Shown here piece by piece: positions 24,264-36,060 of a DNA stretch of 64,000 nt. Where the stretch lies: positions 21,776,190 to 21,840,189 of the forward strand of contig OY783200.1 in the NCBI GenBank assembly GCA_963678675.1, given 5' to 3'. A program made the translations under genes and the position numbers. Origin of the DNA: Xiphydria camelus (lineage: Eukaryota; Arthropoda; Insecta; Hymenoptera; Xiphydriidae). Under the pieces are notes generated by a model. It saw only the letters and a list, made by a program, of their open reading frames with translations. It searched no databases and was not told the origin of the DNA. How positions within the stretch are numbered: position 1 is the stretch's first letter; each line of letters starts with the position of its first letter.

Positions 24264-24821
24264 ATGCGACAAATGCTGATCGATTATCTTTCCGGATACT
24301 CGTGATATCGCGAAATCGTCGACGAGATATCGTAATCGTTCTTCCGAGCTGATCGACTGACCGCTAAATGCATCAACCGATCGTGCAGATGCATTGGCAA
24401 ATGGTTCGACGCCTTCGTCGTATTTATAACCAACAGCGATGTCGTAGAAAGAATTTTATGAGCATTCGTTTCACTTTGAATGAATGAATCGTCGATCGAC
24501 GTAAAAGTAACGTCGTATATCGACGTCAGTCGAATTCGAGACGACGTCATATCGATGTCGATCAACGATGCATTTCTCAGTGGAGATGCATTCATTGCAA
24601 TCGGGAGGATGCTCGAAACATGCCAGGAATTTTTAAAACGTTAGCGCAATAAACGTGAGTATCCTCCCTATATTATATATGTTGAATCGGACGATTTAAT
24701 GCTACAAATATCATTTTGCGAAGCCTAAAAACATTCATTACTTTTCATGCGGATTTAATATCGTGCAAGCGTTCGTTGTATCGTAGACGTGAAAATTGCA
24801 GCGAAATGCATTGATTACACA

Positions 24822-25710
24822 GCTCCACAAAAAAAAAATCGAAAAAATGCTTCCTCTGACCACACCAGTATATCTTTATGTTTTTGGGGTCGCTGAATCC
24901 GAATCCGGTGTCCGTTTGTCTCCATCACGTCACATTTCTTTTTAATCTCAAAAAACCATCAATCTAATCATGATTTTCAAAAAGTTAATGGACTTAAACC
25001 AAATTCGCTATAGGGGGTTTTTGGGTCGCTCATCACGAATCTGAAATCGGATTTCAAAAATTCAAGATGGCGGATCCAATATGGCGAACGAGATTTTTGA
25101 AAATCGACGGATTCATGCCGAATTTGGTATAAGGGGTTTTTTTTGGGTCGCTGATCATGATCTGAAATCATATTTTAAAAATTCAACATGGCGGATCCAA
25201 TATGGAGGACGATTTTCGAAAATTTTGAATTTTTGTAAATATAACTTCATATTCGTCATCAGCGATCGAAAAAACCCCCCTATACCAAATTTGGCATGAA
25301 TCCGTCGATTTTCGAAAATCTCGTCCTCCATATTGGATCCGCCATCTTGATTTTTTAAAATCTGACTTCAGATTCATGATCAGCGACCCAAAAACCCCCT
25401 TATACCAAATTCGGTATGAATCCGTCGATTTTCAAAAATCTCGTCCGCCATATTGGATCCATCTTAAATTTTTGAAATCTGATTTCAGATTCGTGATCAG
25501 CGACCCAAAAAACCCCCTTATAGCGAATTTGGTTTAAGTCCATTAACTTTTGGAAAATTATGATCTATTGATGGTTTTTTGAGATTAAAAAAAAATGTGA
25601 CGTGATGGAGACAAACGGACACCGGATTCGGATTCAGCGACCCCAAAAACATAAAGATACACCTATGGTCTGGTCAGAGAGGAAGCATTTTTTCGATTTT
25701 TTTGTGGAGC
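24822..25710. mobile_element. 889-bp foldback (palindromic) element
   Basis: It starts GCTCCACAAAAAA and ends TTTTTTGTGGAGC. Pairing continues inward through 'ttttggggtcgctgaatccg' and 'gtgtccgtttgtctccatca' almost to the centre. The arms themselves carry repeated phrases (AAGATGGCGGATCCAATATGG and TGGGTCGCTCATCA variants) on both strands. No coding capacity was seen. Confidence 0.9.
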
Positions 25711-25960
25711 CGTGTTAGATCCAAGGACGTTTGCAAAGACGAGCAACAATGCAGGTATCGTTTAATGTGACTTAGAAACTCGTTGCATATCTCTACAACC
25801 GTGAAAAAGTCTAGTCAATGCATGCCTATGCAGGCTCGGCAGCTATGATGCGAAAGACGTTTGCAGAAACGTTCTCCTACGCGAAGTTACACGAAACGCT
25901 CGGCTGCATTGTACCGATGTCGTTTGACAACGATTACAAGCGTAATTTATGCTTCAAATG

Positions 25961-26052
25961 TTAATCCTTAACTAGTATACACCTTTATTCTAACGTAACG
26001 ATTGAATGCGCTTGGGGTCTGGAGTGACCCCAGTATACCAGTTATGGGTTAA
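25961..26052. mobile_element. 92-bp TTAA-bounded miniature element
   Basis: The left end is TTAATCCTTAACTAGTATAC. The right end, read inward, is TTAACCCATAACTGGTATAC. An inner GGGGTCTGGAGTGACCCC palindrome lies beside the right end. TTAA at both borders is what piggyBac-type elements leave. Confidence 0.5.
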
Positions 26053-26388
26053 AACTGTAAGAAACATTCATCGAGTTCCGTACGTAATTAATATTGCTCG
26101 GGGTATTACAGAAACATTCGTTTTAATCCGAAAAGCCCAGGAATCTTCCAGAGTTTTCGAAGCTCGTCGTGATTTATAGATATTATTTCCCTGTAGTATT
26201 TCGTAGAGGATTGTTAAACTCGTTCCCCCCTGGATAGCAAGTTGCAACATGTAAACTCACGGACACGGGTTTCAATGTGTACGAAGGTCAGGCGAGTTGG
26301 CTAAGGGATACATTGTAGCTGCGTCGTCTATCGCTCTATCTCTCTATCGACCGCACGACGCGCATATCGTGCCCTCTCGCTCGCATCG

Positions 26389-26487
26389 TTCCAGAACCTT
26401 CGAGAGGCTTCGGTTTTCTCACTCGCACTCGCGGTCTTCCATTGCTCTCTCACTCGCACTCATGGTCGTGAATTTTCGAGAATCTTC
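26389..26487 (+). promoter_or_regulatory. two perfect three-unit heat-shock elements
   Basis: TTCCAGAACCTTC at 26389-26401 and TTCGAGAATCTTC at 26475-26487 both match TTCnnGAAnnTTC without mismatch. An AT-rich CTATATTA follows at about 26519-26526. This is the arrangement of a heat-inducible insect promoter, placed ahead of the exon-like units starting near 26.5-27 kb. Confidence 0.65.
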
Positions 26488-27490
26488 TATCCCCCACTCC
26501 CGACCACCTGTTGGCTGAACTATATTACCGAACGCAGCGGCGATTTCGGCGGAGTCTCCCAAGGGTTGTCAGCCCACTGGTAACACGGTGGGACGCTTTT
26601 TATCTGGCTTCCTACAGGAGGTGCTCCCCCTCCTTGTCTCGGTCATCTGCTGCATCAGGCTCAATCGTTAGCACGGTTCGAGACGTTTTGGGGCATCGGC
26701 GAGAGCCGTGGGCCCGGCGAATGCGAGGAAAGCATTCACGGGTTGCGATGCCGAGCCAAGGAGCCTGGGTGTGGGGCCCAGGGCCCCCGGAATATTCCGC
26801 GTAGGGCGGCTTTATAGTCGCCTCTTGCGCCGTTTAATCCGGGCGCGATAGGAGGAAGGGTGGGATGGGTGGGTGGGTCAAGAAAAGAAGAGAGAAGAAG
26901 ACGAGCGAAGACCAAGTGCCCGGCTCGACCAAGGATGGCCGGTTTTTGCATCTCCGTCGGAGATTTCCGGTGAGATTTCACTTCTTCCCGCTTTCTATGT
27001 GTTTCGCGATGATTCGATGTTCGCGATGTGTTTCTACGATGTGTTTCTGCGATCGCGATGTGTTTCTGCGTTTCGCGATGATTCGATGTCCTTGAAACGC
27101 GTTCCGTGTCGATTCGACCGGCTCGGAGCGAATTCTAGAGTTTCGACTTGTATTTTCGTGGAGCTTTGCTTCGTCGAGCGATTTCCTCGGGAAAACGCGG
27201 TCGTTTCTAATCGTAGTTTTTGTTCTCCGTCGCAGGCGGAGCGAAGGAGGATGGAAAGTCCACTACACGCCCGGGCTTCGACTGGGTCGTGGACTAGGGT
27301 CCCGTCACGAGCACTATGTGGTGAGTGTTATTTATTTCTGCAATAATTCGATCGATCCGCGGACTCGAAAATTTGCTTATCATAGAAGTTATCGGCTTTC
27401 GCGTCGTCGACCGATTCCTTTCGAAAAGTATATCCGCGTGCAATCCGTTTTTCGTGCGTCGCTCCAATTCAAATCGCTTCGAGATTATTT

Positions 27491-28037
27491 GAGGAGTTCG
27501 CGTGCAAAACCGGATATATCCACTTTTTACACAAAACCTCGTTTTGGTGGTTTCCGAGTGTAGGTCGCGCGCGCGCGTGATATCTATAGGTGCATATATT
27601 CGTCTACAGCCAAAACCGTATAAATCCCTTTAATATTGTTGAGTGAATTTCGACATTTGGAGCAAAACCGGTTATATCCAAATTTCGCCTGGACAAAGAG
27701 ACGGCAATACATATTTAATTTCTTTTGTTCTTTTTGCAACTACTACTTGAATAACTTACTTATTTTGTTTATTTAAACAAAATTAATATTTTTTTTACTC
27801 TATGTGTCTCATTTGTGTGCAAAACCGGATATGTTTAATGTTTCTTTGCCAATAACGCCAAGTTTTTTTTTAACTTTCGAAGGGCACCGTGGGGTCCGAC
27901 AGACCCCGGACCCATGGTATTCTATGTATACGAATAATAACGGTGCCCGTGGCGGGTAATAAATATGTAGAGTGTTTTTCATATCCCCTGAAACATTTGT
28001 AAAAGTGGATATATCCGGTTTTGGGTGCGAGCTCCTC
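27491..28037. mobile_element. 547-bp element with GAGGAG termini and 4-bp target duplication
   Basis: The left end is GAGGAGTTCGCGTGCAAAAC. The right end, read inward, is GAGGAGCTCGCACCCAAAAC; both continue into CCGGATATATCCAC. It is flanked by ATTT on both sides (27487-27490 and 28038-28041). The phrase 'caaaaccggatat' recurs inside. A related member is at 55954-56565. It sits between two exon-like units. Confidence 0.85.
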
Positions 28038-28561
28038 ATTTCCAGTGCGAATTAAAAATCTTGTTGTCTAATGATTCGAACATCGGCTTATTATACAATG
28101 TCGGTTCTCGCGTCGTCGGTCGAATTCGTTCGAAAAATTTCTCTCTGCGCAGTTCGTCTTCGTACGCGAATCCGATCCGAAAGTTCTTTATCGTTGTTTT
28201 TATCACGGTCTCCCGTCGTCCGTCGTTTTCTCCTGAAATAAATCATTTCGCTAATCGCGCAATTATTCCGTTATCGTAGACGGAGAACATAGGAAGTCGA
28301 CTTCGGGGGTCGACATATCCATTAAACCGCGGATTGTCGACGTTCGAGCGCCGTCACGAGTCTTATGTGGTGAGTACTATTTTATTTCAATCCCGGGAGC
28401 GTTCTGCGACTGTGCATCGGTTAAATTCAAACGCGTTCGTCGTTTTGGGAATATCATCGCGCTTTTAAGATTTCTTCGTATAAACGGGATATTCATTTTG
28501 AATCTTGTCGATGTGAATCCTCGACTATCATTCACGTAATAAATATATTAGAAACTTGTAC

Positions 28562-28722
28562 AATAGGAAGAAAAATGAGCGGGAAACAGAACAGTGCTCT
28601 CGATATAATCCAATCACTGCTTTAGAGCATCCTTTGCTAAAGCAATGATGTGATTGGTCGAAAGCGCTGGCTTCCGTTCTCCGTACCATACCTATTCCTC
28701 CTATTGCGCAGTGACCGTCAGT
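28562..28722. repeat. imperfect inverted repeat, about 160 bp
   Basis: CAATAGGAAG...CCAATCACTGCTTTAGAG pairs imperfectly with GCTAAAGCAATGATGTGATTGG...CCTATTG. A small miniature element in the spacer. Confidence 0.55.
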
Positions 28723-29689
28723 TCTCGTGCTGTCATTCCGTTCGAAAGAAATACAACGGTCGGTATCGTTTAATTGTTGCAGACGGAGTGAATTAAGGAC
28801 GCAATGTCCGGTTTGACGACGAATACGAGGCCTCGGCTTCGATTCGTGCGAAAGGCTGTCATCCTCGGGCTTCCATCACGAGTAATCATGGTGAGTTATG
28901 ACTAATTTCTTAATTCGCGAAGTTATTGCATTATTCGCCGCGCTATTTCGGATGCGCAGTCGTTAGTTCTCGAATTTCCCTCGCGTGTACGTTTCAACTT
29001 TGATTTTCATCGACGCAACGTTCGGTTCATCGTAGATTCTCGCGATATATTGCTCGAATTTCCGCAAATTATATTCCTTCGTTGATCCGAATACTCGTGT
29101 GTCTCAGATGGAACGAATAATGAATACGACGTTCGATTCGACGACGAAATCAAGGCCCGAGCTGCGATTTTCGCGAAGGGCTGTCGTCGCTGGGCCTCCG
29201 TCACGAATATTTCGTGGTAAGTTCTAATATCTCTTCATTTGAAATCAAATTTACATTCCATTTCGAACGCGATCATTAATTCGCGAGTTTGTTCACTGTG
29301 CGTTTGTTTCTACTATGATCTTTATCAAAAAAAAGCTCAATTCATCGTAAATTCTACCGGTTCTCGCATCATTGCTCGATTCCTCTCAAAATAAATTCCC
29401 TCGTTGATTCAATTGCTCGTTTGTCGTAGCCGGAGCTATTACTAAAGATAAAGTCGACTTCGAGGGCCGATAGCTTCGGCTGGACCGAAGACCGTCGGCA
29501 TTTGGCTCCGTCTCGTGATTTTCACGGTGAGTACAGATCGAATATAAAATCCTCTCGATATTTGAAAGACGATCGACCGAATTTCCTTCGAAAAAACAGC
29601 AATTTCTAACCGCAATTGTCTGTCCATTTCAGATACTCATCGGAAGGCCACATCTCACGAGACGAGCGTCGATGGATCCTCATCGCCGA

Positions 29690-31833
29690 GTAAGTCCCAG
29701 CTGTTAAAGTTCTTCCGTCGTCTCTCGGTACGCGATTTGGCGAAATACCGAGAGCGATGGTCGTATTTATCTATCCTCTCACTATCCTTTTTTTTCGCGT
29801 GGTGCAACGACGTCCGTGATATTTGCAGCGAAATGCGCGTACATTTGTACTCAGCTCCCAATTGTATTGCTTGGAGCGGAACGTTTTGTGTTCAGTTCGT
29901 TAATATTATACTTATCAAAATTATTTTACCTTTTGAGAGGGAAATATCAAATCTCTGTAAACGGTTCTTCTCTCGAATCAGGGCTCTAATTTTCGCTGCA
30001 AATTTAGATCTAAGCCCGAGGTGCGCAGACGTTCGGTGGACGCGAATCAAATGAAATTCCGACTTTTCTTTAAAAATTTAACATCGAACGTTCTGTGCAT
30101 CGATCGGAATATATATCAGGGAACTTGTTCGCTCAATCGCGGTACGCGAATACTTGAATACTTTTGTCGAATCGTTGCCAGAGCTCAAGGGAGCCTGGTG
30201 ACACTTTGAGACCAACTTAAAAGCTTGGTTTCACGCGTTTGAATCGCGGTCGGCTATTTTTCTTGGATTTTTTTCAGGAGTCGAGTCGCGTTAAAAAATT
30301 CGAGTTTTCTTATGTTTCTTTCAGAGTAGCTTCTCGTTCGTATTGTCATCGTAAAGCTAATAATAAATTGGTTAAAGTCGTCCGGTAAAAATACGATAGC
30401 ACTTTTCTAAAGTGCAGTCGCGGCGTAGAGTCTTAGAGAATAGGACAATCGCGAACCGATCTGTCTTTCGCGTCGTTTTCAGCAATTGAGAAGGGGTTGA
30501 GGAAGAATCTCCCCCTTCTCACACGGCGAGGGAGCTATCCAAAGGAGGAAGCGGATATACCACGTGCGAATGTTGAATGTATGTGTTGGTGAGCATGGTC
30601 GTTTTTTTGGATATACAGGGGTTAGGTAGGCTTTTCGCGATTATGGCCATCGTTTTTAAATATAGGTGGTTAGGTAGGGCTCCGATCTACGAATTATCGC
30701 GTCGCGAATTTGGCCAGTGTGACTGAGGGTGCGAGGTGTTGAACAAATTTACAGATAACTGCACCGTTGCAGTCTTGCCCGCTGCTAGTATTAATGCGGC
30801 TAACGATCGTTGGTCTCGTTTCGCTTTCTCTTCCGGCTCGAACTCGCGAGATAATCACTCTTCGTTGTCGCGCGGCTTTCATTTCGATGTTTGAAGGTTT
30901 CCATCGAATTCGAAAAGCGGTAGGCAAGGACACGCGAAGGGTATCCTCTCGCGAATTCGATTAAAAAATTTCGTTATCGCTTTCTGGAGCGCTCACGAAA
31001 CGCGTTCGCGTGCAATTGAATTTCGGGACGGTACAGCAATGCACCGTGAGTCTCTAAAAATTGCGTTCCATTGCTCTCGCCCGCGTTTTCCAACGATCGT
31101 TAGGCGAGGCAACGGCGAGGTCGCTAACACCGTGCTGCGTGGTGCATGGTGGCAATCGGTTTCGCAAGCCGTCTGCGACTTCGCCTTGCCAGAAGAAAGA
31201 AGAAAGAAGTCATCAGTGAAGAGGACGCCGGTCGTTGCACCACGCACCCGACCATAACGGTTCGTATAATTTCGGAGGAGTTCTCGAGACTCTTCTGCAA
31301 ATTTTCGAAATCTGCAGAACATATCGAGAATGAATCTGGAATTGAATACGTCCTATGGTTTTTCTTCTTTTCCTCTATCTTTCTCTCTCTATATATTTTT
31401 TCTTCTATATTCAGAAGAAAGCAAAGTAGGCGTGCGATTTGATATGCATTCATTCTGAACATATAATTTTCAGAATTTTAGAAATTCAATTAAGAAATAT
31501 TTAATTTCTCTAGTTCAATTTAATTAATTTTAATATATTTGACTATCATTTTTTTACCTATTCAAGTTCCTTGCTTTTGATAAAAGTCAATTCTCTTTGA
31601 ACGATATTCCATATCGTTTAATAAGCTTTAAAATTTATTTCTGGTGCACATTGAATATGCAATATTTTGTGAGATTTTCTAGTTCTCTTATTTAATCGTA
31701 AATTTTTGATACAGAAAATGATTTTTTGCAAACTGAAATATAGTAAAAGAAATGTAATAGTTCCACGTATAACTAATGGTACACTACAAATAAGGTTCAT
31801 GGCTATAATATTTTCAAAAGATTCAATCCAATA
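29690..31833. other. spacer DNA with a diverged internal copy of arm sequence
   Basis: About 30200-31300 resembles the right arm at 39440-40220 in the same orientation. Shared marks are 'cttggatttttttcaggg', 'gtagcttctc', the clusters around CTCCCCC, and GTGAAGAGGACGCCG. Divergence is much greater than between the two arms. The frame GATTGVLFTDDF (minus) resembles GATNGVLFTDEI in the arms, but the similarity is equally strong at third positions. 31330-31830 is AT-rich and empty. Confidence 0.6.
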
Positions 31834-32695
31834 GATGTACAGCATTGCTTCCGCCGTTTTTCCGAAATTCGAGGCTTTATTGTGAAAAACTGGTTATACA
31901 TTTATGATTCAAAGTATTGGGGCAGGGCCGTTGTTTCGCTTCATAAATCGCGGATCGCGGTAGTAGTACGTTAGGTCCGTTCGTAATCATTTATAATACA
32001 TAGCGCGATAAAAATTAAAGGAGAGAGTATCATATGTGGTGACTCTCACTGACGTGGGCGTGGATGGGGCCCTGGTCATTTCGCTTCATCAATCGCGGAT
32101 CGCGGTAGTAGTACGTTAGGTCCGTTCGCAGTTATTTATAATGCATAGCGCGATAAAAATTAAAGGAGAGAGTATCATATGTGGTGACTCTCACTGACGT
32201 GGGCGTGGATGGGGCCCTGGTCATTTCGCTTCATCAATCGCGGATCGCGGTAGTAGTACGTTAGGTCCGTTCGCAGTTATTTATAATACATAGCGCGATA
32301 AAAATTAAAGGAGAGAGTATTGAATTTGGAGACTCTCACTGACGTGGGCGTGGATGGGGCCCTGGTCATTTCGCTTCATCAATCGCGGATCGCGGTAGTA
32401 GTACGTTAGGTCCGTTCGCAGTTATTTATAATACATAGCGCGATAAAAATTAAAGGAGAGAGTATCGAATTTGGAGACTCTCACTGACGTGGGCGTGGAT
32501 GGGGCCCTGGTCATTTCGCTTCATCAATCGCGGATCGCGGTAGTAGTAGGTACGTTAGGTCCGTTCGTAATTATTTCGGGCACATGCATAAGAGCGCATC
32601 TTTCGGGTAGCATACGAATCTCGCGTTAAAAAAATTGGTCATCTTTTGAATCGAACGGCGGAGGAAAAATGGCGGAAGCAAAGTCGTACACCTAA
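31834..32695 (-). mobile_element. non-autonomous mariner derivative carrying a minisatellite
   Basis: Read on the minus strand, it begins TTAGGTGTACGACTTTGCTT (32695) and ends GCATTGCTGTACATC (31834), with TA on both sides (31832-31833 and 32696-32697). Its last about 85 bp match the 3' end of the mariner at 1-551, including remains of the transposase stop region (CAATACTTTGAATCATAAAT). The coding body is gone and is replaced by a 145-bp tandem array. Confidence 0.88.
31920..32570. repeat. 145-bp tandem repeat, about 4.5 units
   Basis: The marker TCGCTTCAT starts at 31936, 32081, 32226, 32371 and 32516, each 145 bp apart; the last unit is partial. Units include 'gacgtgggcgtggatggggc' and an inner small stem (GAGAGT...ACTCTC). 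The middle units are almost identical, so expansion is recent. Confidence 0.97.
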
Positions 32696-32699
32696 TAGT

Positions 32700-33830
32700 A
32701 TTATTCTGTTCGCATCGCACGCCTACTTTGATATATACATTTCGCATATACCATGTATTAGTTTAAGAAAACTTGGTGAGTACCACTGAAGTAAAAGTGG
32801 ATTAGATGTATAAGTTCTGTCAACCGGAGTCTCACTACGCAGTGTCCTAATTAAATATTTAAACATATAAATAAAGTCCTATAATTTATTTCAAACATTT
32901 GAAACACGTAGTATAGTATTGAACTTTATTTGTTCAAATGAAACTGCAGTTTATGCACGGAGAATGCTAAATTCACATTACAATTATTGTATCAATAAAT
33001 TTTATTAATTCAATTTACAATGCGCTTAACGCTGAAAGAATGTAAATACTTGTTAAAATGATATCATTCAAGCTCCTTCAGAGAATCATGAATTGCATTC
33101 GATACACAAAATATAAGATATTTTTACAGAAATTATATAATTATAATATTGAAATTTTATCAAGCTTGCAATTATTGATGAGTATTTATCATAAGAGTTA
33201 ATCACTGGAGAACATATTAAATGTTCTCAAAACGTCAGTGGGGCTCCGGTCTTGACCCCCGGAGGAAGTACTTGCCTTGTAGCAGTGAACTCCGGGAAAA
33301 ATTGAGTTCCGCGGAAATGTACCACCCTCACACGGTGAGGCATTCTTTATTATATAAAATGTGGCGCGTCTCGCCTTTTTGCTTGACGCCCACTTAATCC
33401 CCAATGCCTTCGGGCATCCTATCCTGGAAAGGATATCTCGACCCGATATTTATGTATATTATTGATACATAAATAAATAAACTCTTCCCTCGCCTCATCT
33501 ATCATTATTTTTAAGGGATTCATTGTGGAGTAAGAAACGAGGAACGATCGAGTAACATTGATCGCGTTCATCGCTTTCGTTTTCCCCGCAGTGAATCCGT
33601 GAAAAATGTTCACCTCTCATATAGGATAAGAGAATTTGTATAATTTTAATAAAGAAATATATCTATGTCTCCTTTTCCCTCATCTCACCATTCATATGAC
33701 ATCATTATTTTTTAAGGATTCAAATCGGGGTAAAGGATGGAGCAATGATTAATTGAAATTAATCATTTATCACTCCTTTTCCCTCCTAAGAATTCTTTAA
33801 AAATGTCATATATATCCATTTAATTTAAGA
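32700..33830. other. AT-rich spacer DNA, no gene recognised
   Basis: Mostly AT-rich sequence. A GC-richer island at 33180-33620 has inverted phrases (CTTGACCCCCGGAGG, GAACTCCGGG) but no recognised element or coding frame. The phrase 'ccctcatctatcattattttt' recurs at about 33488 and 33675, indicating an old duplication. Confidence 0.4.
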
Positions 33831-33839
33831 CTACTAATC

Positions 33840-34400
33840 ATTTTCTATTTCAGGTCTACGAATTAATACGAAACTTTCTTTTTCAGGGAATATAGATATA
33901 AGTTACTCTCTCTTTCCCGATTAGCCAAATGTTACAGATTTCTGTTACTCTGCTGTAAAATTACAAATGGAATGCAATTTGCAACGGCAGCTTGTCACCA
34001 AAATCATAGCACTCTGTGACACTCGGCTATCGGGCTTTGTTGTAGCTAGTGAATAGTTGTAATCTTTCTGCTTTCTGTTTCAGTTTGTCAAACTTCGTGC
34101 AATTACCTATAAAACGTTACCTTTCAGGTGGACTACGGCAATTTTTTGAGCTAAAATTAGATATAATTAATCGTTCTGCTTTCTGTTTCAGTTCGTCAAA
34201 TTTGGTCCCATTATACAGCGTTACTCTTCAGACGGTCTACGGCAATTTTTTTTATCTAACATGAGATGACTAATCATTTTGCTTTCTGTTTCAGATCGCC
34301 GAAATTTTAATGATGACATCTTTTTCAGGCAAACTGCGACTGTCTTTTATATTTAAATAAGACTATTAATCGTTCAGCTTTATGTTCCACTTATAGATTT
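33840..34400 (+). repeat. degenerate tandem repeat of about 97-108 bp
   Basis: 'ctttctgtttcag' or a close variant recurs at about 34071, 34179, 34282 and, more decayed, 34379 and 33845. It is followed each time by a 'cgtcaaa...tttcagg...ctacggcaatttttt' block. Each unit contains acceptor-like pyrimidine-AG stretches, which could mislead gene finders. Confidence 0.75.
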
Positions 34401-34669
34401 GGTCTTATTCTCGGGACACTGGATTTCTCAACTTCTAAAAAAGAGCTCAACACTTGTCGCCGTGGGAATACACGAAACTCTAGTTTATTATCATTAGTTA
34501 GGCTTCATCATCTTAGGGTATTTCATTTCATCTTCAGCTCCCGTGTCTTTGCAATTGCACCAGTTGCTTTTCCTTTATTATCTCTCTTTGTTCGTTTTCT
34601 CGTTACCGGCTATCAACCACATCCTTTCAATTATCCTCCTGCAATGTCGTTTCGTCGCTGGTGTCTTAA

Positions 34670-34930
34670 GCTTTTAGGCTCTTCGTTGAATTCGTGGATT
34701 CTTCTTTGAACTCGTAGGTTCTTTGTCGAATTCGTATAGACTCTTCGAACTCGTATAGGTTCCTCGTTGATTTCGTATAGGCTCCTCGATCTCGTTTAGG
34801 CTCTTCTTCGAATTCGTAAAGGCTTCGATCTCGTTTAGTCTTGTCGTCTTTGTTATAGGTAGATACATGGTCCTCTATAGGCTTCGCTCGGTTTTCTTAA
34901 ATTCCTCGTCGTCTCTATAGGCTCTTCGTT
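34670..34930 (+). repeat. degenerate short tandem repeat around TATAGGCTCTTCG
   Basis: About ten imperfect units of roughly 24-30 bp containing 'aggctcttcg' and 'gaattcgtat' or 'tctcgttt'. Open frames here are a by-product. Confidence 0.75.
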
Positions 34931-35829
34931 ATTATTCTACAGGTTTCCTACAACGCTCCTCGATTTTCCCTTCATCCTAAAAGTACATTTTCATACTTTT
35001 AAGTGGCAAGAAAGTAAAAGCCGTCATAAGCATGGTGTTGTTGCACAGACAGGGGAGCTTTCCTACATGTAGGGGATTCATTTACTTGTAAGGATAAGTT
35101 TGATAAAAGGAATTTGTTTTATTAATTAATTTTGTAAAACTCTACGATGGAAGCGGACTTTAGTTTTTAAACTAGTTTTTAATAACACTATGTAAGAGCA
35201 TCGACAAGTTTTCATTCGCGCCTCTCATTTTTTTATTTATACAGCCGGCCCTTGCATGCCGAAAGCATCGCGTGATAATTTATCGTCGCTGATATTTAAT
35301 ATCGGGAATTAGATTGCTAGAAACTTATCGATGGTCGCGGACCGTCGTTAGCAGGGACCTTCTCGTGGTACGGTCTGAAGGATCCGTAACGCTCGACATC
35401 GAGTCTTATGGATCTACCAACGCCTGCTATTTTGTAATAGAATCTTCTCGCGAGGGTATAGGATTTCATCAATATGACGGACATTCTATTCGTGGTAAAT
35501 GAATCGTTCAATTTGATAACAATTTTGAAAACGACATAAATCTGCTTTACGTCTTCGAAACTTCCCCCCATGGCCTGTCATCTTTGAGATCGCAACACTG
35601 GGAGAGATGCGATGCGTAAGTTGATCGTATGTTAAGTATTCGTGTTTTGATTGTTAATATATTGTGAATTAATTTTTCTTATTTTGTTAACCCGGAAGAC
35701 GGATTGTTAATTTTTTCCTTACAGCTATTAGCTTAGTCAAGGGAGAATTTACATCGAACCGAACCGTTATCATGGTTGGCGCTCTTGGCATAGCTGCTCC
35801 GGTTTGTTGGCAGTCTCTCTTCCAGGATA
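34931..35829. other. spacer DNA next to the right arm
   Basis: No recognised gene or element. The sequence is moderately AT-rich. Confidence 0.35.
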
Positions 35830-36060
35830 TCGCTGCTTCCCGAGAAGACCGTCACAACTCAAAATTTCAGTGGGAGCATTTAAAACTTATTACAAATTCA
35901 AATTAAAAGCTATTGTAGAATGAGTTTTCTGAATTTGTTTGACTTCCACTAAATTCAGACAGCACCTCATTCTACAATAGCTTTTAATTTAAATTTGCTA
36001 TACGCTTTTAATGCTTCTACTGAAATTTTGAGTTGTGACGGTCTTCTCGGGAAGCAGCGA
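35830..36060. repeat. palindromic inner terminus of the right arm
   Basis: GCTGCTTCCCGAGAAGACCG at the left is mirrored by CGGTCTTCTCGGGAAGCAGC at the right. Between them AAAAGCTATTGTAGAATGA pairs with TCATTCTACAATAGCTTTT. The left arm has only one side of this palindrome (22525-22650). Confidence 0.85.

Larger units (their letters stand above)
26540..29689 (+). ncRNA. putative spliced transcript with duplicated exon-like units
   Basis: A candidate first exon ends at 26969 (CCG|GTGAG). Six units follow, each with a good acceptor and donor: 27236-27320, 28280-28369, 28783-28890, 29108-29216, 29430-29526 and 29633-29689. The first five of these share a 3' end of the type CCGTCACGAG..TATGTG|GTGAGT. 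In most of them a frame reading (A/P)PSR near the end can be found. However, the unit lengths (85, 90, 108, 109, 97, 57) do not keep one frame open when joined in order; for example the third meets an early stop. I therefore favour a noncoding or decayed transcript, perhaps alternatively spliced. Confidence 0.4.

Noticed and set aside
31918..32570. CRISPR-like array
   Set aside because: Whole 145-bp units repeat with no unique spacers, in an insect genome, inside mariner termini; it is a minisatellite.
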